DNA of 64,000 nt from CAVQGZ01 sp963714455 (GTDB lineage: Bacteria > Actinomycetota > Actinomycetes > Jiangellales > Jiangellaceae), in assembly GCA_963714455.1 (NCBI GenBank), contig CAVQON010000001.1, positions 1 to 64,000 on the forward strand, read 5' to 3'. The notes below the pieces were generated by a model. The model saw only the letters and a list, made by a program, of their open reading frames with translations, was not told the origin of the DNA and ran no database searches. A program made the translations under genes and the position numbers. This document shows positions 41,811-49,869 of this stretch, one piece after another (position 1 is the stretch's first letter; each line of letters starts with the position of its first letter).

Positions 41811-42917
41811 ATGGCGCGTCGGCCCGATCTCTTGGGCGCGGCTTCTAGGCTGCCGCGGGTGGATCTGTCGGCGTTTCCCACGCGTGCGTTGCTGCGGTGG
41901 AACCTGGCCGTCCGCCTCTTCCTGTCGTTGGCTATCCCTCTGGGCGTCGGCGTCGCGCTCGGCGACGTTGGACAGGTGAGCATCGCTGCAACGATGGCGG
42001 CGGCGCTCGTGTCGTTCGGCACCCTCGGCCCGGACCTGTCGAGCCGGCCGTGGCCGGCCGTCACGGCGCTCGGTGTTCCGCTCGCCATAGTGCTGGGGGT
42101 CGCCTCGTCGCGGCTGGCCTCCGGCGGCGTTGTCGTGGTGTTCCTTCTCTTCACCGCCTTCGGGGCGTTCGCGCGGGCGGGCTTCGTCGCCCAGCTCTCC
42201 TGGTTCCCGGTTGCCACGGCAGGGATGCTGGCGGCACTTCTCATCGGCCCCGAGGCGAGCCTGGGTCAGGTAGCGGTTGGCGCAGCGCTCGGCACCGTCC
42301 TGGCCGTCGTCCTCAGCATCGTCGTGCCGCTGCTGCTCCGCCCGCCCACGCTGACGCTGCCGGCGCAGGCGCTGCAGGTGGACACTGATCGCCTGCGCCG
42401 CATGGTTCGGCACCCGTCCTGGCACGACTGGGCCTTTCCCCTCGTACTCGGGGTGGTCTCGGCGGCCCTGCTGGTCGTGTTCGACGTGTTGACCGGGGGC
42501 TTCAAGCCGTACTGGGCCGTGCTCGCTTTCGTCAGTGTTCTCGCGCCAACGGCAGCCGAGACCCGCCGGTCGGCCTGGGAGACCATCACCTCGACCGTGG
42601 CCGGTATCGCACTCGCCGCCCTCGTGCTCGCCCTCGACCTGCGCCCGTCTGCGACGGCGGTCACCATCGCGGTGCTCGGCACCATCGGTGCGCTTCTGCT
42701 GCTGCGCCAGGGCTTCGCGTCGAAGGCACTGATCACGCCGCTGCCCGTCGTGCTGGCGACGGCCACCCCCGGAACCGACGCGGCCTTCGCCCTGCCCGTC
42801 CGACTAGGTGAGTACGTCGTGGGTGCTGCGTTGGGGGTGGTCGTGGTGGTGCTCACCGACTGGGCCGACCGGCAGGTCACAACAGCCAGCACCCAGGAAA
42901 CGGCCATCGTCGGGTGA
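41811..42917 (+). CDS. FUSC-family (aromatic acid exporter-like) membrane protein
   Basis: The 368-residue protein has two halves of about five membrane helices each, separated by a cytoplasmic stretch (LPAQALQVDTDRLRRMVRHPSWHDWAFP). The second half has FKPYWAVLAFVSVLAPTAAETRRSAWETITSTVAGI, a strong FUSC_2 signature (YWA... R/T repeats with a GTxxG-like turn). Related proteins (AaeB, YccS) export aromatic acids. A start at GTG 41862 is also possible. It is a lone gene with wide gaps on both sides. Confidence 0.8.
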   Translation: MARRPDLLGAASRLPRVDLSAFPTRALLRWNLAVRLFLSLAIPLGVGVALGDVGQVSIAATMAAALVSFGTLGPDLSSRPWPAVTALGVPLAIVLGVASSRLASGGVVVVFLLFTAFGAFARAGFVAQLSWFPVATAGMLAALLIGPEASLGQVAVGAALGTVLAVVLSIVVPLLLRPPTLTLPAQALQVDTDRLRRMVRHPSWHDWAFPLVLGVVSAALLVVFDVLTGGFKPYWAVLAFVSVLAPTAAETRRSAWETITSTVAGIALAALVLALDLRPSATAVTIAVLGTIGALLLLRQGFASKALITPLPVVLATATPGTDAAFALPVRLGEYVVGAALGVVVVVLTDWADRQVTTASTQETAIVG

Positions 42918-43352
42918 GGACGCCCCGCCGATGATGCCAAGACCGCAAGCGCCCTCCGTCGCCGCGTGCTCGGCCCCGGCGTCGATGTTGTCGGTCGACG
43001 ATGCGCCGACCACACTCACCGGACGTAGTAGGCGTGATGTCGACGGCTGCTGTCGACGACACGGGGACTGAGCGGCTCCGACGGCAGAAGCATCCCAGTT
43101 CGCCCGAGGGACGCACTCATGCGTGGTTCACCGCTACCAGCGCGTTCGTGGTCGAGCCGATGTGCGCTCCCCCAGGGGATGAAGGCGATCAAGAGATGTG
43201 CGGGGCCGCCCCACAACGTCCGACCATGACCACTGTTCTTGTGCCCGCCACACCGGCCTGTCCCGCCGCGCACACGCCGCCTCGGATCTGCTGGGGTTCC
43301 TGGACTGGTGGGCGGACCGTCGCGTGGACTCGACGTGACCGAGACCGCCCAG
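42918..43352. other. Gap with a weak repeat-like segment
   Basis: No gene is recognised. GCGCGTTCGTGGTCGAGCCG near 43140-43159 resembles the 5' part of repeat copies 4 and 6. GTCGAC occurs twice 7 bp apart (43039-43057). Confidence 0.4.
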
Positions 43353-44750
43353 TCAGGTCGCGGGTGCGACCGTGATGCGGCCGTCGGCGATGGCGTCCCG
43401 GTGGGCGGCGTGGTCGCGCTCGTTGAGGTCGGCGTAGCGCTCGGCGAAGTCGGCGAGCGCCTCGTCGGCGGTGGTGTCGTCGCCGAGGTAGCCGTGGATG
43501 GCCGCCCCGTCGCCGGTGCGGGCGTGGGCGAGAGCGAGAACGGCGCCGCACTGCCAGGCGTAGCTCGCCAACCGCTTGGGACCCATCTGGTCGACGTCCG
43601 CGGACCCCTTGCCGTCCCACATCTGGCGGAAGTAGAAGTCGATCGTGCGGCCCCCGTCGCGGGAGTCGGTGTGGGACCAGCCCAGCAGGATGTCCCCGGT
43701 CGCCTGCATCAGCTGCTGGCCCCGTACCACCCTCTCGCCGGCCCGGTCGTACCCGCTCGGGCCTGCGTACGGCTCGAGCACCGACTGGGTGGCCTCCTTG
43801 AACTGCAGGAACAGCGGCGCGCCCTGGTCGGACTCCAGCAGCACGATCAAGCACCGGGTGCCGACGCTGCCCACCCCGACCACCTTGTGGGCCATGTCCA
43901 CCAGGTGGTAGCGGTCCAGCACCACCGCCCGGTACGGCGGAAGCGAGGCCCGGTACCGGTCGAAGAACTCGACCAGGCGGTCCCGGTCCACGTCATCGGG
44001 ATCGGTGACCACGTCGGACAGACGCACGATCAACGGCGGCTGCGACACGATCCGCCGCTGCCCGTCCACCACCGTGGTGAGCTTCTTCAACGCCCGCAGG
44101 CTGTCCTTGCTAGAGGCCTTGTCCACCGCCTTCGCCGACCGCATGCGCAGCTTCTCGTCCTGGTCGAGCAGCGAGCTCACGTCGATACGGAAGTAGCGCA
44201 GGTCCATCGGGCTCCGGTCCAACGTCTGGGCCAGCACCTCCCGGTAGCCCCGTACTGCCTCCGTAGTGGCCGCCCGCGTCTTCTTCGCCGACAGCTCGTT
44301 GTTCCTGCCCGCGATCGTCACACTGGCTGCCAACCGCTTCACGTCCCACTCGAACGGGCCCGGGGACGTCTCGTCGAAGTCGTTGACGTCGAACACGAGC
44401 CTCTTGTCCGCCCCGTTGAACACCCCGAAGTTCGAGAGGTGAGCATCCCCGCACAACTGGGCGCGCAGACCCGTGGACGGCGCCCGGGACAGGTCCGAGG
44501 CCATGATCGCCGCCCCGCCCCGGAAGAACGTGAACGGCGTCGCCGCCATCCGCTGGTGACGAATAGGCACCAGCAGATGCAGCCGGGTCCGGTCCTGACC
44601 GATCAGCAGCTCAACCGGATCCGGCCTGTCCTCCCCCACACCCACCTCGCCGAGCGATTCCAGCGGCACCCGCGTGCGCTCCTCCACCCCGAGCTGCACA
44701 CGAGCCCGCACAGCCTCAGGCAACCCAGTGATCGACCCACCCGTCCCCAT
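43353..44750 (-). CDS. DUF2252 protein (kinase-like fold)
   Basis: This predicts 465 residues from ATG 44750 behind AGGAGAGGG. DUF2252 marks are RMAATPFTFFRGGAAIMASDL, the catalytic-loop-like CGDAHLSNFGVF and VFDVNDFDETSPGPFEWDVKRLAAS (a metal-binding D-F-D pair), then DRYRVVDMAHKVVGVGSVGTRC-type core (YHLVDMAHKVVGVGSVGTRC). The order resembles protein-kinase-like/aminoglycoside kinase folds, so phosphotransfer is plausible, but the substrate is unknown. It is intact, whereas 40198-40535 is a decayed relative. It is a single gene on the minus strand. Confidence 0.87.
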   Translation of the reverse strand: MGTGGSITGLPEAVRARVQLGVEERTRVPLESLGEVGVGEDRPDPVELLIGQDRTRLHLLVPIRHQRMAATPFTFFRGGAAIMASDLSRAPSTGLRAQLCGDAHLSNFGVFNGADKRLVFDVNDFDETSPGPFEWDVKRLAASVTIAGRNNELSAKKTRAATTEAVRGYREVLAQTLDRSPMDLRYFRIDVSSLLDQDEKLRMRSAKAVDKASSKDSLRALKKLTTVVDGQRRIVSQPPLIVRLSDVVTDPDDVDRDRLVEFFDRYRASLPPYRAVVLDRYHLVDMAHKVVGVGSVGTRCLIVLLESDQGAPLFLQFKEATQSVLEPYAGPSGYDRAGERVVRGQQLMQATGDILLGWSHTDSRDGGRTIDFYFRQMWDGKGSADVDQMGPKRLASYAWQCGAVLALAHARTGDGAAIHGYLGDDTTADEALADFAERYADLNERDHAAHRDAIADGRITVAPAT

Positions 44751-45174
44751 TCGCCCTCTCCTTCGCTCGCCCTCGCCCATCCTGGCACCGGGCGCCCACG
44801 CGCGTGTCTCGACCCACGACAGTCGAACGCTGCCAGAGGCACACCAGCAGCGCCCCGCTGATCTTTGGCACGGCGCCCGTTCCGGAGCCTCAGCAGCCAG
44901 CGCCACAGGGGGCGAGGTACCCAATCCGGTCGAGCAACCAGGGCGGCGTCGGCGTTGCTCGGCGAAGGTCACCTCCCGGGAGCGCCAGGCAGGGAACTGC
45001 TTGGCGGAGGAGAACACCCTCGTCAGGGTGCGTCCTCAGGCGGCGGTGTGACGCGGGTGACCCCGACTGCCTGCCAGGCACCGCCGCGGCGGCAGCCCAC
45101 CATGAGGTTGTCGCGGTGCAACGGTCCGTCCAGCTCGTGCGTCGGGACGGACAGGGCGGATCCTGCACTGCGTC
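44751..45174. other. Gap with repeat copy 8
   Basis: No recognised gene. It holds the upstream region of the DUF2252 gene and repeat copy 8. Confidence 0.5.
45028..45062 (+). repeat. Island hairpin repeat, copy 8
   Basis: GCGTCC, then TCAGGCGGCGGTGT, then GACGCGGGTGACC. Arms GCGTC/GACGC pair perfectly. Confidence 0.7.
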
Positions 45175-45600
45175 CTAGCGGTGGACGTAGAGCGACCGAA
45201 CCGTCGCGGCTTGCGTAGCGCCTGCGCTGGGTTCATCCAGGTGGTCTACCGCTGGTTCTGATGTCGGCAGGAACGTGGCTCGTTCGGCCTGCATGCGCTG
45301 GACCAGGGCCCGCGCCGATTCGGACGTCAGGCGATCCTCAAGCCCGGGCGTCGGCCACCATTCGGTCTCGTCAGCCACGAACTGCTCCATGCCGTTCGTT
45401 CGACGCCAGAAGCGGCGCGTCGCGTCTGGCGTGACCGTGCGCACTTGCTCCAGAACGTCTCGCCAGCCCGTGTCCCCGCCTGCGAACGTCCGGCCATCGC
45501 GAAGTCGCAACTCGATGTGGCCGTTGGCTGGCTGAATGACAGCGATCGCCTCAACTGGGTTCGGGGCTTCTGGGTCGTTGAACTCGGCTGGGGGATCCAC
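45175..45600 (-). CDS. Hypothetical protein
   Basis: This predicts 141 residues from GTG 45600 (VDPPAEFNDPEAPNPVEAIAVIQPANGHIELRLRDGRTFAGGD). The middle (DVLEQVRTVTPDATRRFWRRTNGMEQFVADETEWWPTPGLEDRL) is aromatic-rich. No family is recognised. It starts 7 bp after the stop of the frameshifted gene upstream, suggesting they were one operon. Codon use supports coding. Confidence 0.5.
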   Translation of the reverse strand: MDPPAEFNDPEAPNPVEAIAVIQPANGHIELRLRDGRTFAGGDTGWRDVLEQVRTVTPDATRRFWRRTNGMEQFVADETEWWPTPGLEDRLTSESARALVQRMQAERATFLPTSEPAVDHLDEPSAGATQAATVRSLYVHR

Positions 45601-45606
45601 CAGACG

Positions 45607-45998
45607 TCAGTTCCCTTGGCCGAACAGCACCAGAGTCGCCTCGCGACCCTCGTCTGCCAGGTCGCAGAGCCTGTCGAAGTGCTGGTGCCTCCGGATGCGC
45701 AAAGCGGCCAGCACCTCGAGATGTCCTGGACGCCGGCCTCAAGCCTGATCAGGAGGTCCTGAGTGTCATCCCTGAGTTGGATCAGGTCGGTGATGGTCAC
45801 ATCGGGCGTGCGGCCTCGGGTCCGGTGTCGACGCAGCGTGCCGCCATCGGTTGTGTAGAACGAGTGGATCGCAAGATCCCGACGCTCCTTGAGCCTCCGT
45901 ACCCTCTTGACCGCCTCAACGAAGTCTGGGGACTGTCCCTCCGGTATCAGCGACTCCAGCTTCTTGGCCTTGCGGTCCGACTGGCTGACCATGGCCAC
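45607..45998 (-). pseudogene. Hypothetical gene, apparently frameshifted
   Basis: The first frame from ATG 45998 (VSQSDRKAKKLESLIPEGQS) is helical and charged, through TDLIQLRDDTQDLLIRLEAGVQD. Coding-like sequence then continues in another frame (HLEVLAALRIRRHQHFDRLC, DLADEGREATLVLFGQGN) and stops at 45607-45609. A single missing base near 45730 would join them. The pattern suggests a short helical protein, about 130 residues, inactivated by a one-base loss, or a sequencing error. Function is unknown. Confidence 0.5.
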
Positions 45999-46490
45999 TC
46001 CCCGGCGTCGACGAACGTCTGTGCCGTGGCCTCCTCCTTGGCCGGCAAGCAGTCAGTCTTGCAGTACCGACTGCTGACCCCAACCGATGGCCACACCTGC
46101 CTAGAGGCGGACTGAACGACGAAGCAGGTGTTGCCTGCCCAAAGCCAAGTCCGCGCCCTGTCGCTACCGTTCGAGGGACGTGCCCACCGGCCACCGATAC
46201 TCGCGCCACCGACTGGGGGAGCAGTCCGATCTTGCGACACCAATTGGGTGGCGAACCCTCGCGTGCCCCCTGGCGAGAGAGGCGGGCGCGGCGAGGGGAC
46301 GAACGCTCTCGTCGGACTGCGGCATTCTGGGCGGAAGCGACGCTGGTGCGATCGAGCCGCTGTGTCGAGGCGCGTCCGCGGGCGGCGCTATGACGTGGTC
46401 CTGCTGGCCGTGTTCGACTTGCTTGCGGGTGGCTTTGGCCGCCCAACGCGCCATGTCGAGCTGATCCCCGAACGACTGGCGGCGGCGATG
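45999..46490. other. Gap with repeat copy 9
   Basis: No recognised gene. It contains repeat copy 9 and the upstream region of the frameshifted gene at 45998. Confidence 0.5.
46369..46400 (+). repeat. Island hairpin repeat, copy 9
   Basis: GCGTCC, then GCGGGCGGCGCTAT, then GACGTGGTC. Left arm intact, right arm partly degraded (GACGT). This is the last copy seen before the MNT-HEPN pair. Confidence 0.55.
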
Positions 46491-46895
46491 TCAGCCACCC
46501 AGGCGGACGATTCGGATCGCGAGCTCGACCAAGAACTGAGCCCGTCGGACGAGTGGTTCAGCCTTCCTGGCCGTCAGGAGCGCGGTGCCGTACTCGACCT
46601 CGCCCTTGGCGCCAACCAACTCACGCAAGGCCTTCTCGGCGGCAGCTGCGTCGGCCCGCATACCCAGGGCAGCCTTGAGTTCCTTCGCCGCGGTCGCGTG
46701 GTCCTTGGCCTTGCGGGTCGCACCGGTCAAGGCCGTGACGATCGCGTCCTTGGCGCTGATGCCGGCATGGATGGCGTCGCCGGCGGCGGCGGTGTGGCGC
46801 TCGGCGACGAGATTGTCCCTGGCAGAGGCCAGGTACTCCTCAGCCTTCCTGAGGAAGGCCTTGGCGTGATTGAGCTGCTCAGCGCTGGCCGTCAC
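46491..46895 (-). CDS. HEPN-domain toxin-like protein
   Basis: The 134-residue, almost entirely helical protein has an RX4H motif (ATRKAKDHATAAKEL, Arg61-His66), the catalytic signature of HEPN ribonucleases. It opens SAEQLNHAKAFLRKAEEYLASARD and includes GDAIHAGISAKDAIVTALTG. Its ATG overlaps the TGA of the MNT gene (46892-46895), so translation is coupled. In HepT-MntA systems the HEPN protein is the RNase toxin and the MNT protein neutralises it by nucleotidylation. The pair is therefore a likely toxin-antitoxin or phage-defence module. Confidence 0.82.
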   Translation of the reverse strand: MTASAEQLNHAKAFLRKAEEYLASARDNLVAERHTAAAGDAIHAGISAKDAIVTALTGATRKAKDHATAAKELKAALGMRADAAAAEKALRELVGAKGEVEYGTALLTARKAEPLVRRAQFLVELAIRIVRLGG

Positions 46896-47482
46896 GCGAC
46901 ACCGACCCTCGTGCGCGGCATCGAGCCGATGAGCGCGAGCCCCTCACGGAGGATGTCCACGACAACAGGCTCGCCGGATCGGGCCAGCTGCTCGAACTGG
47001 CTCGCCGTGAAGACCAAGACGTCGCAGCCGTTGCCCACGCTGGTGCGCACGGCGTCCTCAAGTTCGGTGCGCCCATCCCACTCGGGAGCCGCGATGACTG
47101 CCAGGTCGATGTCACTGTCCCGGCTGGCCGCCCCCCGGGATATCGACCCGAAGATGATCACCGCCTCGACGTCGGAGCCCACCGCCGCCGCGATGGCTTC
47201 CCTCACCAGGGCGACCGGATCGACCAGTGCGCGAAGGTGCCCCACCGCCAAATGCCCTTCGTTGATGGTGTGCACCCCTGCCCGACCAATGGTCTGAGTC
47301 TCCACAATGCCCAGCCGGGTCAGAGCCTTGAGAGCCTCCTGAACCGACCACAGGCTGTGCTCGTCGCTGACCAAGCGGTGAACCTGCCGACCGGTCAGCG
47401 GCGCGCCGGTACGAAGCAACACGGAAAGCACGGCCCCCGGCGCTCCCGGGATCAGTCCGCCAAAAGGCTCCCCGAAGAACAT
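46892..47482 (-). CDS. Minimal nucleotidyltransferase with N-terminal winged helix
   Basis: This predicts 196 residues from ATG 47482. Residues 1-85 form a winged-helix-like domain (VLSVLLRTGAPLTGRQVHRLVSDEHSLWSVQEALKALTRLGIVETQTIG). Residues 85-190 form the MNT domain with GSISRGAASRDSDIDLAVIA, giving the GSxxxG and DxD metal site. The antitoxin role in HEPN-MNT pairs is by adenylylation of the HEPN partner; the added HTH suggests the protein also represses its own promoter. A GACC-N8-GGTC dyad covers the -10 box (47485-47500). Confidence 0.87.
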   Translation of the reverse strand: MFFGEPFGGLIPGAPGAVLSVLLRTGAPLTGRQVHRLVSDEHSLWSVQEALKALTRLGIVETQTIGRAGVHTINEGHLAVGHLRALVDPVALVREAIAAAVGSDVEAVIIFGSISRGAASRDSDIDLAVIAAPEWDGRTELEDAVRTSVGNGCDVLVFTASQFEQLARSGEPVVVDILREGLALIGSMPRTRVGVA

Positions 47483-47484
47483 GC

Positions 47485-47500
47485 GACCAGTCTACCGGTC
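47485..47500 (-). promoter_or_regulatory. Leaderless promoter and dyad of the MNT-HEPN operon
   Basis: On the minus strand TAGACT (47489-47494) ends 6 nt before the ATG at 47482, a leaderless arrangement. GACC and GGTC flank it as a 16-bp dyad, suitable for autorepression by the HTH-bearing MNT protein. Confidence 0.5.
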
Positions 47501-47733
47501 AAATGACTGGCAGGACGCTCATAGCGCCCTTGAGTGCGTCACGAGCGTCGCCGACCTCAGCAGCATGCCCGGGGAATCCGTGTGCGTCCTTGTGGGCGGA
47601 TTGCAGCTCCCACGCGTACGCCCCCCGAGTAGATGCCGAGGCGTGAGACGCCACCGACCAATACCCTGGGGGCCGAGACGAACATCGACGCCGGGACCGT
47701 TGGACCAGCTCCGTTCGGCTTCGGCGGCGTCCG

Positions 47734-48192
47734 CTAGTGCTCGCTGCTTCGCAGCAACCCGGACGCCGACGCCGGCGCCGACACGAGTCGGCGCAGCGCC
47801 AGGCGGGCCAGCGGCGCGTAGCCGAGCACGATCGGGAGGGGTCCGGTGATGCGCACCCAGGCCGTCGACCCCGTCGTGGGGTGCCGGAAGTCGACGCCGT
47901 GCGTCATGTCGAGGTCGACCACCCCGACGCGCACACGCCACGACCACCGTCGGGCGGCCCCGTCCAGCTCGGTCACGGTGAACGTCACTGCGACTCCCGC
48001 CGGGCCGTGGACGGTTCCGGTCGAGCCGGCCGACACGCTCTCGTCCAGCGGCGCACCGCTCACCGAGCGGATCTGCGGGGACCATCCCGACCAGCACCGC
48101 GGCGTCACGTAGCGCAGCCAGACCTCGCTGGGGTCGGCCGGGCCCGACGCACGCACCGTGACCGTCGTCGTCAACGGCCGAGGAGGAAGCAT
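47734..48192 (-). CDS. SRPBCC (polyketide cyclase/START-like) family protein
   Basis: This predicts 152 residues from ATG 48192. The N-terminus TTTVTVRASGPADPSEVWLRYVTPRCWSGWSPQIRSV is the typical first strand and helix of the SRPBCC fold, and WSWRVRVGVVDLDMTHGVDFR gives the central strands. There is no signal peptide. Such proteins bind hydrophobic ligands; the ligand here is unknown. It lies just outside the accessory region, co-oriented with the small membrane protein gene upstream at 48216. Confidence 0.75.
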   Translation of the reverse strand: MLPPRPLTTTVTVRASGPADPSEVWLRYVTPRCWSGWSPQIRSVSGAPLDESVSAGSTGTVHGPAGVAVTFTVTELDGAARRWSWRVRVGVVDLDMTHGVDFRHPTTGSTAWVRITGPLPIVLGYAPLARLALRRLVSAPASASGLLRSSEH

Positions 48193-48215
48193 CACGGCGC
48201 GCGTCGACCGGCGCG

Positions 48216-48569
48216 CTACCGGCCTCGCTCCCGCCAGCCGTAGACGGCGGCCACCAGCATCGAAGCCAGCAGCATTGCCAGGATGTCCGACAGCCCCGGC
48301 GCGGCGAACCCCGGCAGCACCGCCAGAACGAAGAAGAGCGCCGTCACCACCCCTGTCGCGACGCCGCTCACGACGAGGGCACGCATCAAGGCCGGGGAGA
48401 GCCCCTCTTTGCCCGGCGACTCCGACGGCTGGGCCACCGGTTCGCTGCTGCGCCGCTTGGCCACCGACTTTCCGGTGGGGTCGTCGCCGCCCAGCACGCT
48501 GTCGGCCTGGGAGGTGAGCGCGTCCATCTCGCGGAGCAGACGCTCGATGTCGTCGTTCGAGCCGGCCAT
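48216..48569 (-). CDS. Small two-helix membrane protein
   Basis: This predicts 117 residues from ATG 48569. The first 60 residues are charged and soluble (SNDDIERLLREMDALTSQADSVLGGDDPTGKSVAKRRSS), followed by two close membrane helices (ALVVSGVATGVVTALFFVLAVL and LSDILAMLLASMLVAAVYGW). Both ends face the cytoplasm by the positive-inside rule. No family is recognised. It is divergent from hisE with 53 bp between starts. Confidence 0.65.
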   Translation of the reverse strand: MAGSNDDIERLLREMDALTSQADSVLGGDDPTGKSVAKRRSSEPVAQPSESPGKEGLSPALMRALVVSGVATGVVTALFFVLAVLPGFAAPGLSDILAMLLASMLVAAVYGWRERGR

Positions 48570-48610
48570 GGCTTCGATGGTGCCACGCGTGGCGCACGGC
48601 TGCCCGCCCG

Positions 48611-48616
48611 TACGCT
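48611..48616 (+). promoter_or_regulatory. -10 box for leaderless hisE
   Basis: TACGCT ends 6 nt before the hisE GTG at 48623. The same hexamer with the same spacing precedes the CaiB-type gene at 50624. Confidence 0.5.
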
Positions 48617-48622
48617 GTGCGC

Positions 48623-48886
48623 GTGAAGTCTTTCGACGACCTCTGGGTCGAGCTGGCGGCCAAGGTGGCCGCCGACGACCCCGCCTCGGGCACCGTCGCC
48701 GCCGTGCGCGCCGGTGTGCACGAGGTCGGCAAGAAGGTGGTCGAGGAGGCTGCCGAGGCCTGGATGGCCGCGGAGCACGAGTCGCCCGAACGGGCCGCGG
48801 AGGAGATCTCTCAGCTGCTCTACCACCTGCAGGTGCTGATGCTGGCGCGGGGCCTGACGCTCGACGACGTGTACGCCCATCTGTGA
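48623..48886 (+). CDS. hisE: Phosphoribosyl-ATP pyrophosphatase
   Basis: This predicts 87 residues from GTG 48623 (VKSFDDLWVELAAKV). It is a typical actinobacterial HisE: VGKKVVEEAAEAWMAAEHE and EEISQLLYHLQVLMLARGLTLDDVYAHL, with the MazG-like Glu/Asp metal ligands. It hydrolyses phosphoribosyl-ATP to phosphoribosyl-AMP in step 2 of histidine synthesis. Length equals the family norm. hisG follows 45 bp downstream, as in other actinomycetes. Confidence 0.95.
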   Translation: MKSFDDLWVELAAKVAADDPASGTVAAVRAGVHEVGKKVVEEAAEAWMAAEHESPERAAEEISQLLYHLQVLMLARGLTLDDVYAHL

Positions 48887-48931
48887 CGCTGCCTCCCACC
48901 CGACGACGCCTCCCGAGAACCCGGTGACCTG

Positions 48932-49834
48932 ATGACCGACGCTGTCGCAACCACGCCCGTCCCCGGCGGGCTGGGCGCCGATCCCGCAGTGCTGCGGGTG
49001 GCGGTTCCGAACAAGGGCTCGCTGAGCGAGCCCGCCACTGTGATGCTGCGCGAGGCCGGGTACCGCCAGCGCACCGACCACCGTGAGCTGGTGCTCCAGG
49101 ACCCCGACAACGGCGTCGAGTTCTTCTACCTGCGTCCTCGCGACATCGCCACCTACGTAGGTGCCGGCACCCTCGACCTCGGCATCACCGGACGCGACCT
49201 GCTGCTCGACTCCGGTGCGGCCGCCGAGGAGCTGTTGCCTCTCGGGTTCGCCGGGGCCTCGTTCCGCTTCGCCACCCGCCCCGGCACGGCTGTGGACGAG
49301 GCCGGCATGGGCGGGTTGCGCATCGCGACGTCCTACCCGGGTCTGGTGGGTGCCCACCTGGCCGCTCGGGGCGTGCAGGCACGGGTGATCCGCCTCGACG
49401 GGGCAGTCGAGACGGCGGTGCGACTCGGTGTCGCCGACGTGATCGCCGACGTCGTCTCCACCGGCACGACGTTGCGCCAGGCCGGGCTCGAGGTGGTCGG
49501 TGAACCGATCCTGCACTCCGAGGCGGTGCTCATCCGCCGCACGGACGGCGACCCGATGCCCGGCCTGGAGGTCTTCTTGCGGCGGCTGCACGGCGTCCTC
49601 GTGGCTCGCCGCTACGTGATGATGGACTACGACATCCCCGGCGAGAAGGTGGACGAGGCATGCCGCTTGACGCCGGGAATCGAGTCGCCGACGGTCTCGC
49701 CCCTGCAGCGTGCGGGCTGGTTCGCCGTGCGGGCGATGGTGCCGCGTGACCGGGCCCAACGGGTGATGGACGACCTCTACGAGGTGGGCGCGCGCGGGAT
49801 CCTCGTCACCGACATCCACGCCTGCCGGCTGTAG
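48932..49834 (+). CDS. hisG: ATP phosphoribosyltransferase (long form)
   Basis: The 300-residue protein has LRVAVPNKGSLSEPA at the start, LDLGITGRDLL, and the PRPP loop VIADVVSTGTTLRQAGL. The C-terminal about 75 residues (VARRYVMMDYDIPGEKVDEACRLTPGIESPTVSPL) are the HisG_C regulatory domain of the hexameric long form, which binds histidine for feedback inhibition. It catalyses ATP plus PRPP to phosphoribosyl-ATP, the first committed step. It follows hisE and ends at a convergent hairpin. Confidence 0.95.
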   Translation: MTDAVATTPVPGGLGADPAVLRVAVPNKGSLSEPATVMLREAGYRQRTDHRELVLQDPDNGVEFFYLRPRDIATYVGAGTLDLGITGRDLLLDSGAAAEELLPLGFAGASFRFATRPGTAVDEAGMGGLRIATSYPGLVGAHLAARGVQARVIRLDGAVETAVRLGVADVIADVVSTGTTLRQAGLEVVGEPILHSEAVLIRRTDGDPMPGLEVFLRRLHGVLVARRYVMMDYDIPGEKVDEACRLTPGIESPTVSPLQRAGWFAVRAMVPRDRAQRVMDDLYEVGARGILVTDIHACRL

Positions 49835-49869
49835 CCGCCCGTCCTGACGGCCGATCGGTCAGCGGCGGC
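49834..49869. terminator. Bidirectional stem-loop between hisG and kinase gene
   Basis: GCCGCC (49834-49839) pairs with GGCGGC (49864-49869) and CTGAC (49844-49848) with GTCAG (49858-49862). The two stems are separated by a small internal loop and closed by 9 nt. It spans the end of both convergent genes. Confidence 0.55.

Noticed and set aside
43239..44861. Long plus-strand open frame opposite the DUF2252 gene
   Set aside because: No motif; the minus strand has the DUF2252 core and an AGGAGAGGG ribosome site.
33569..46400. Interpretation of the repeats as an integron attC array
   Set aside because: No integrase gene is in the window, the sites lack the GTTRRRY core, and genes lie in both orientations relative to the repeats. 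Kept only as a dispersed hairpin repeat.
33569..46400. CRISPR array
   Set aside because: Repeats are imperfect, 0.5-2 kb apart and separated by genes; there are no regular spacers or cas genes.
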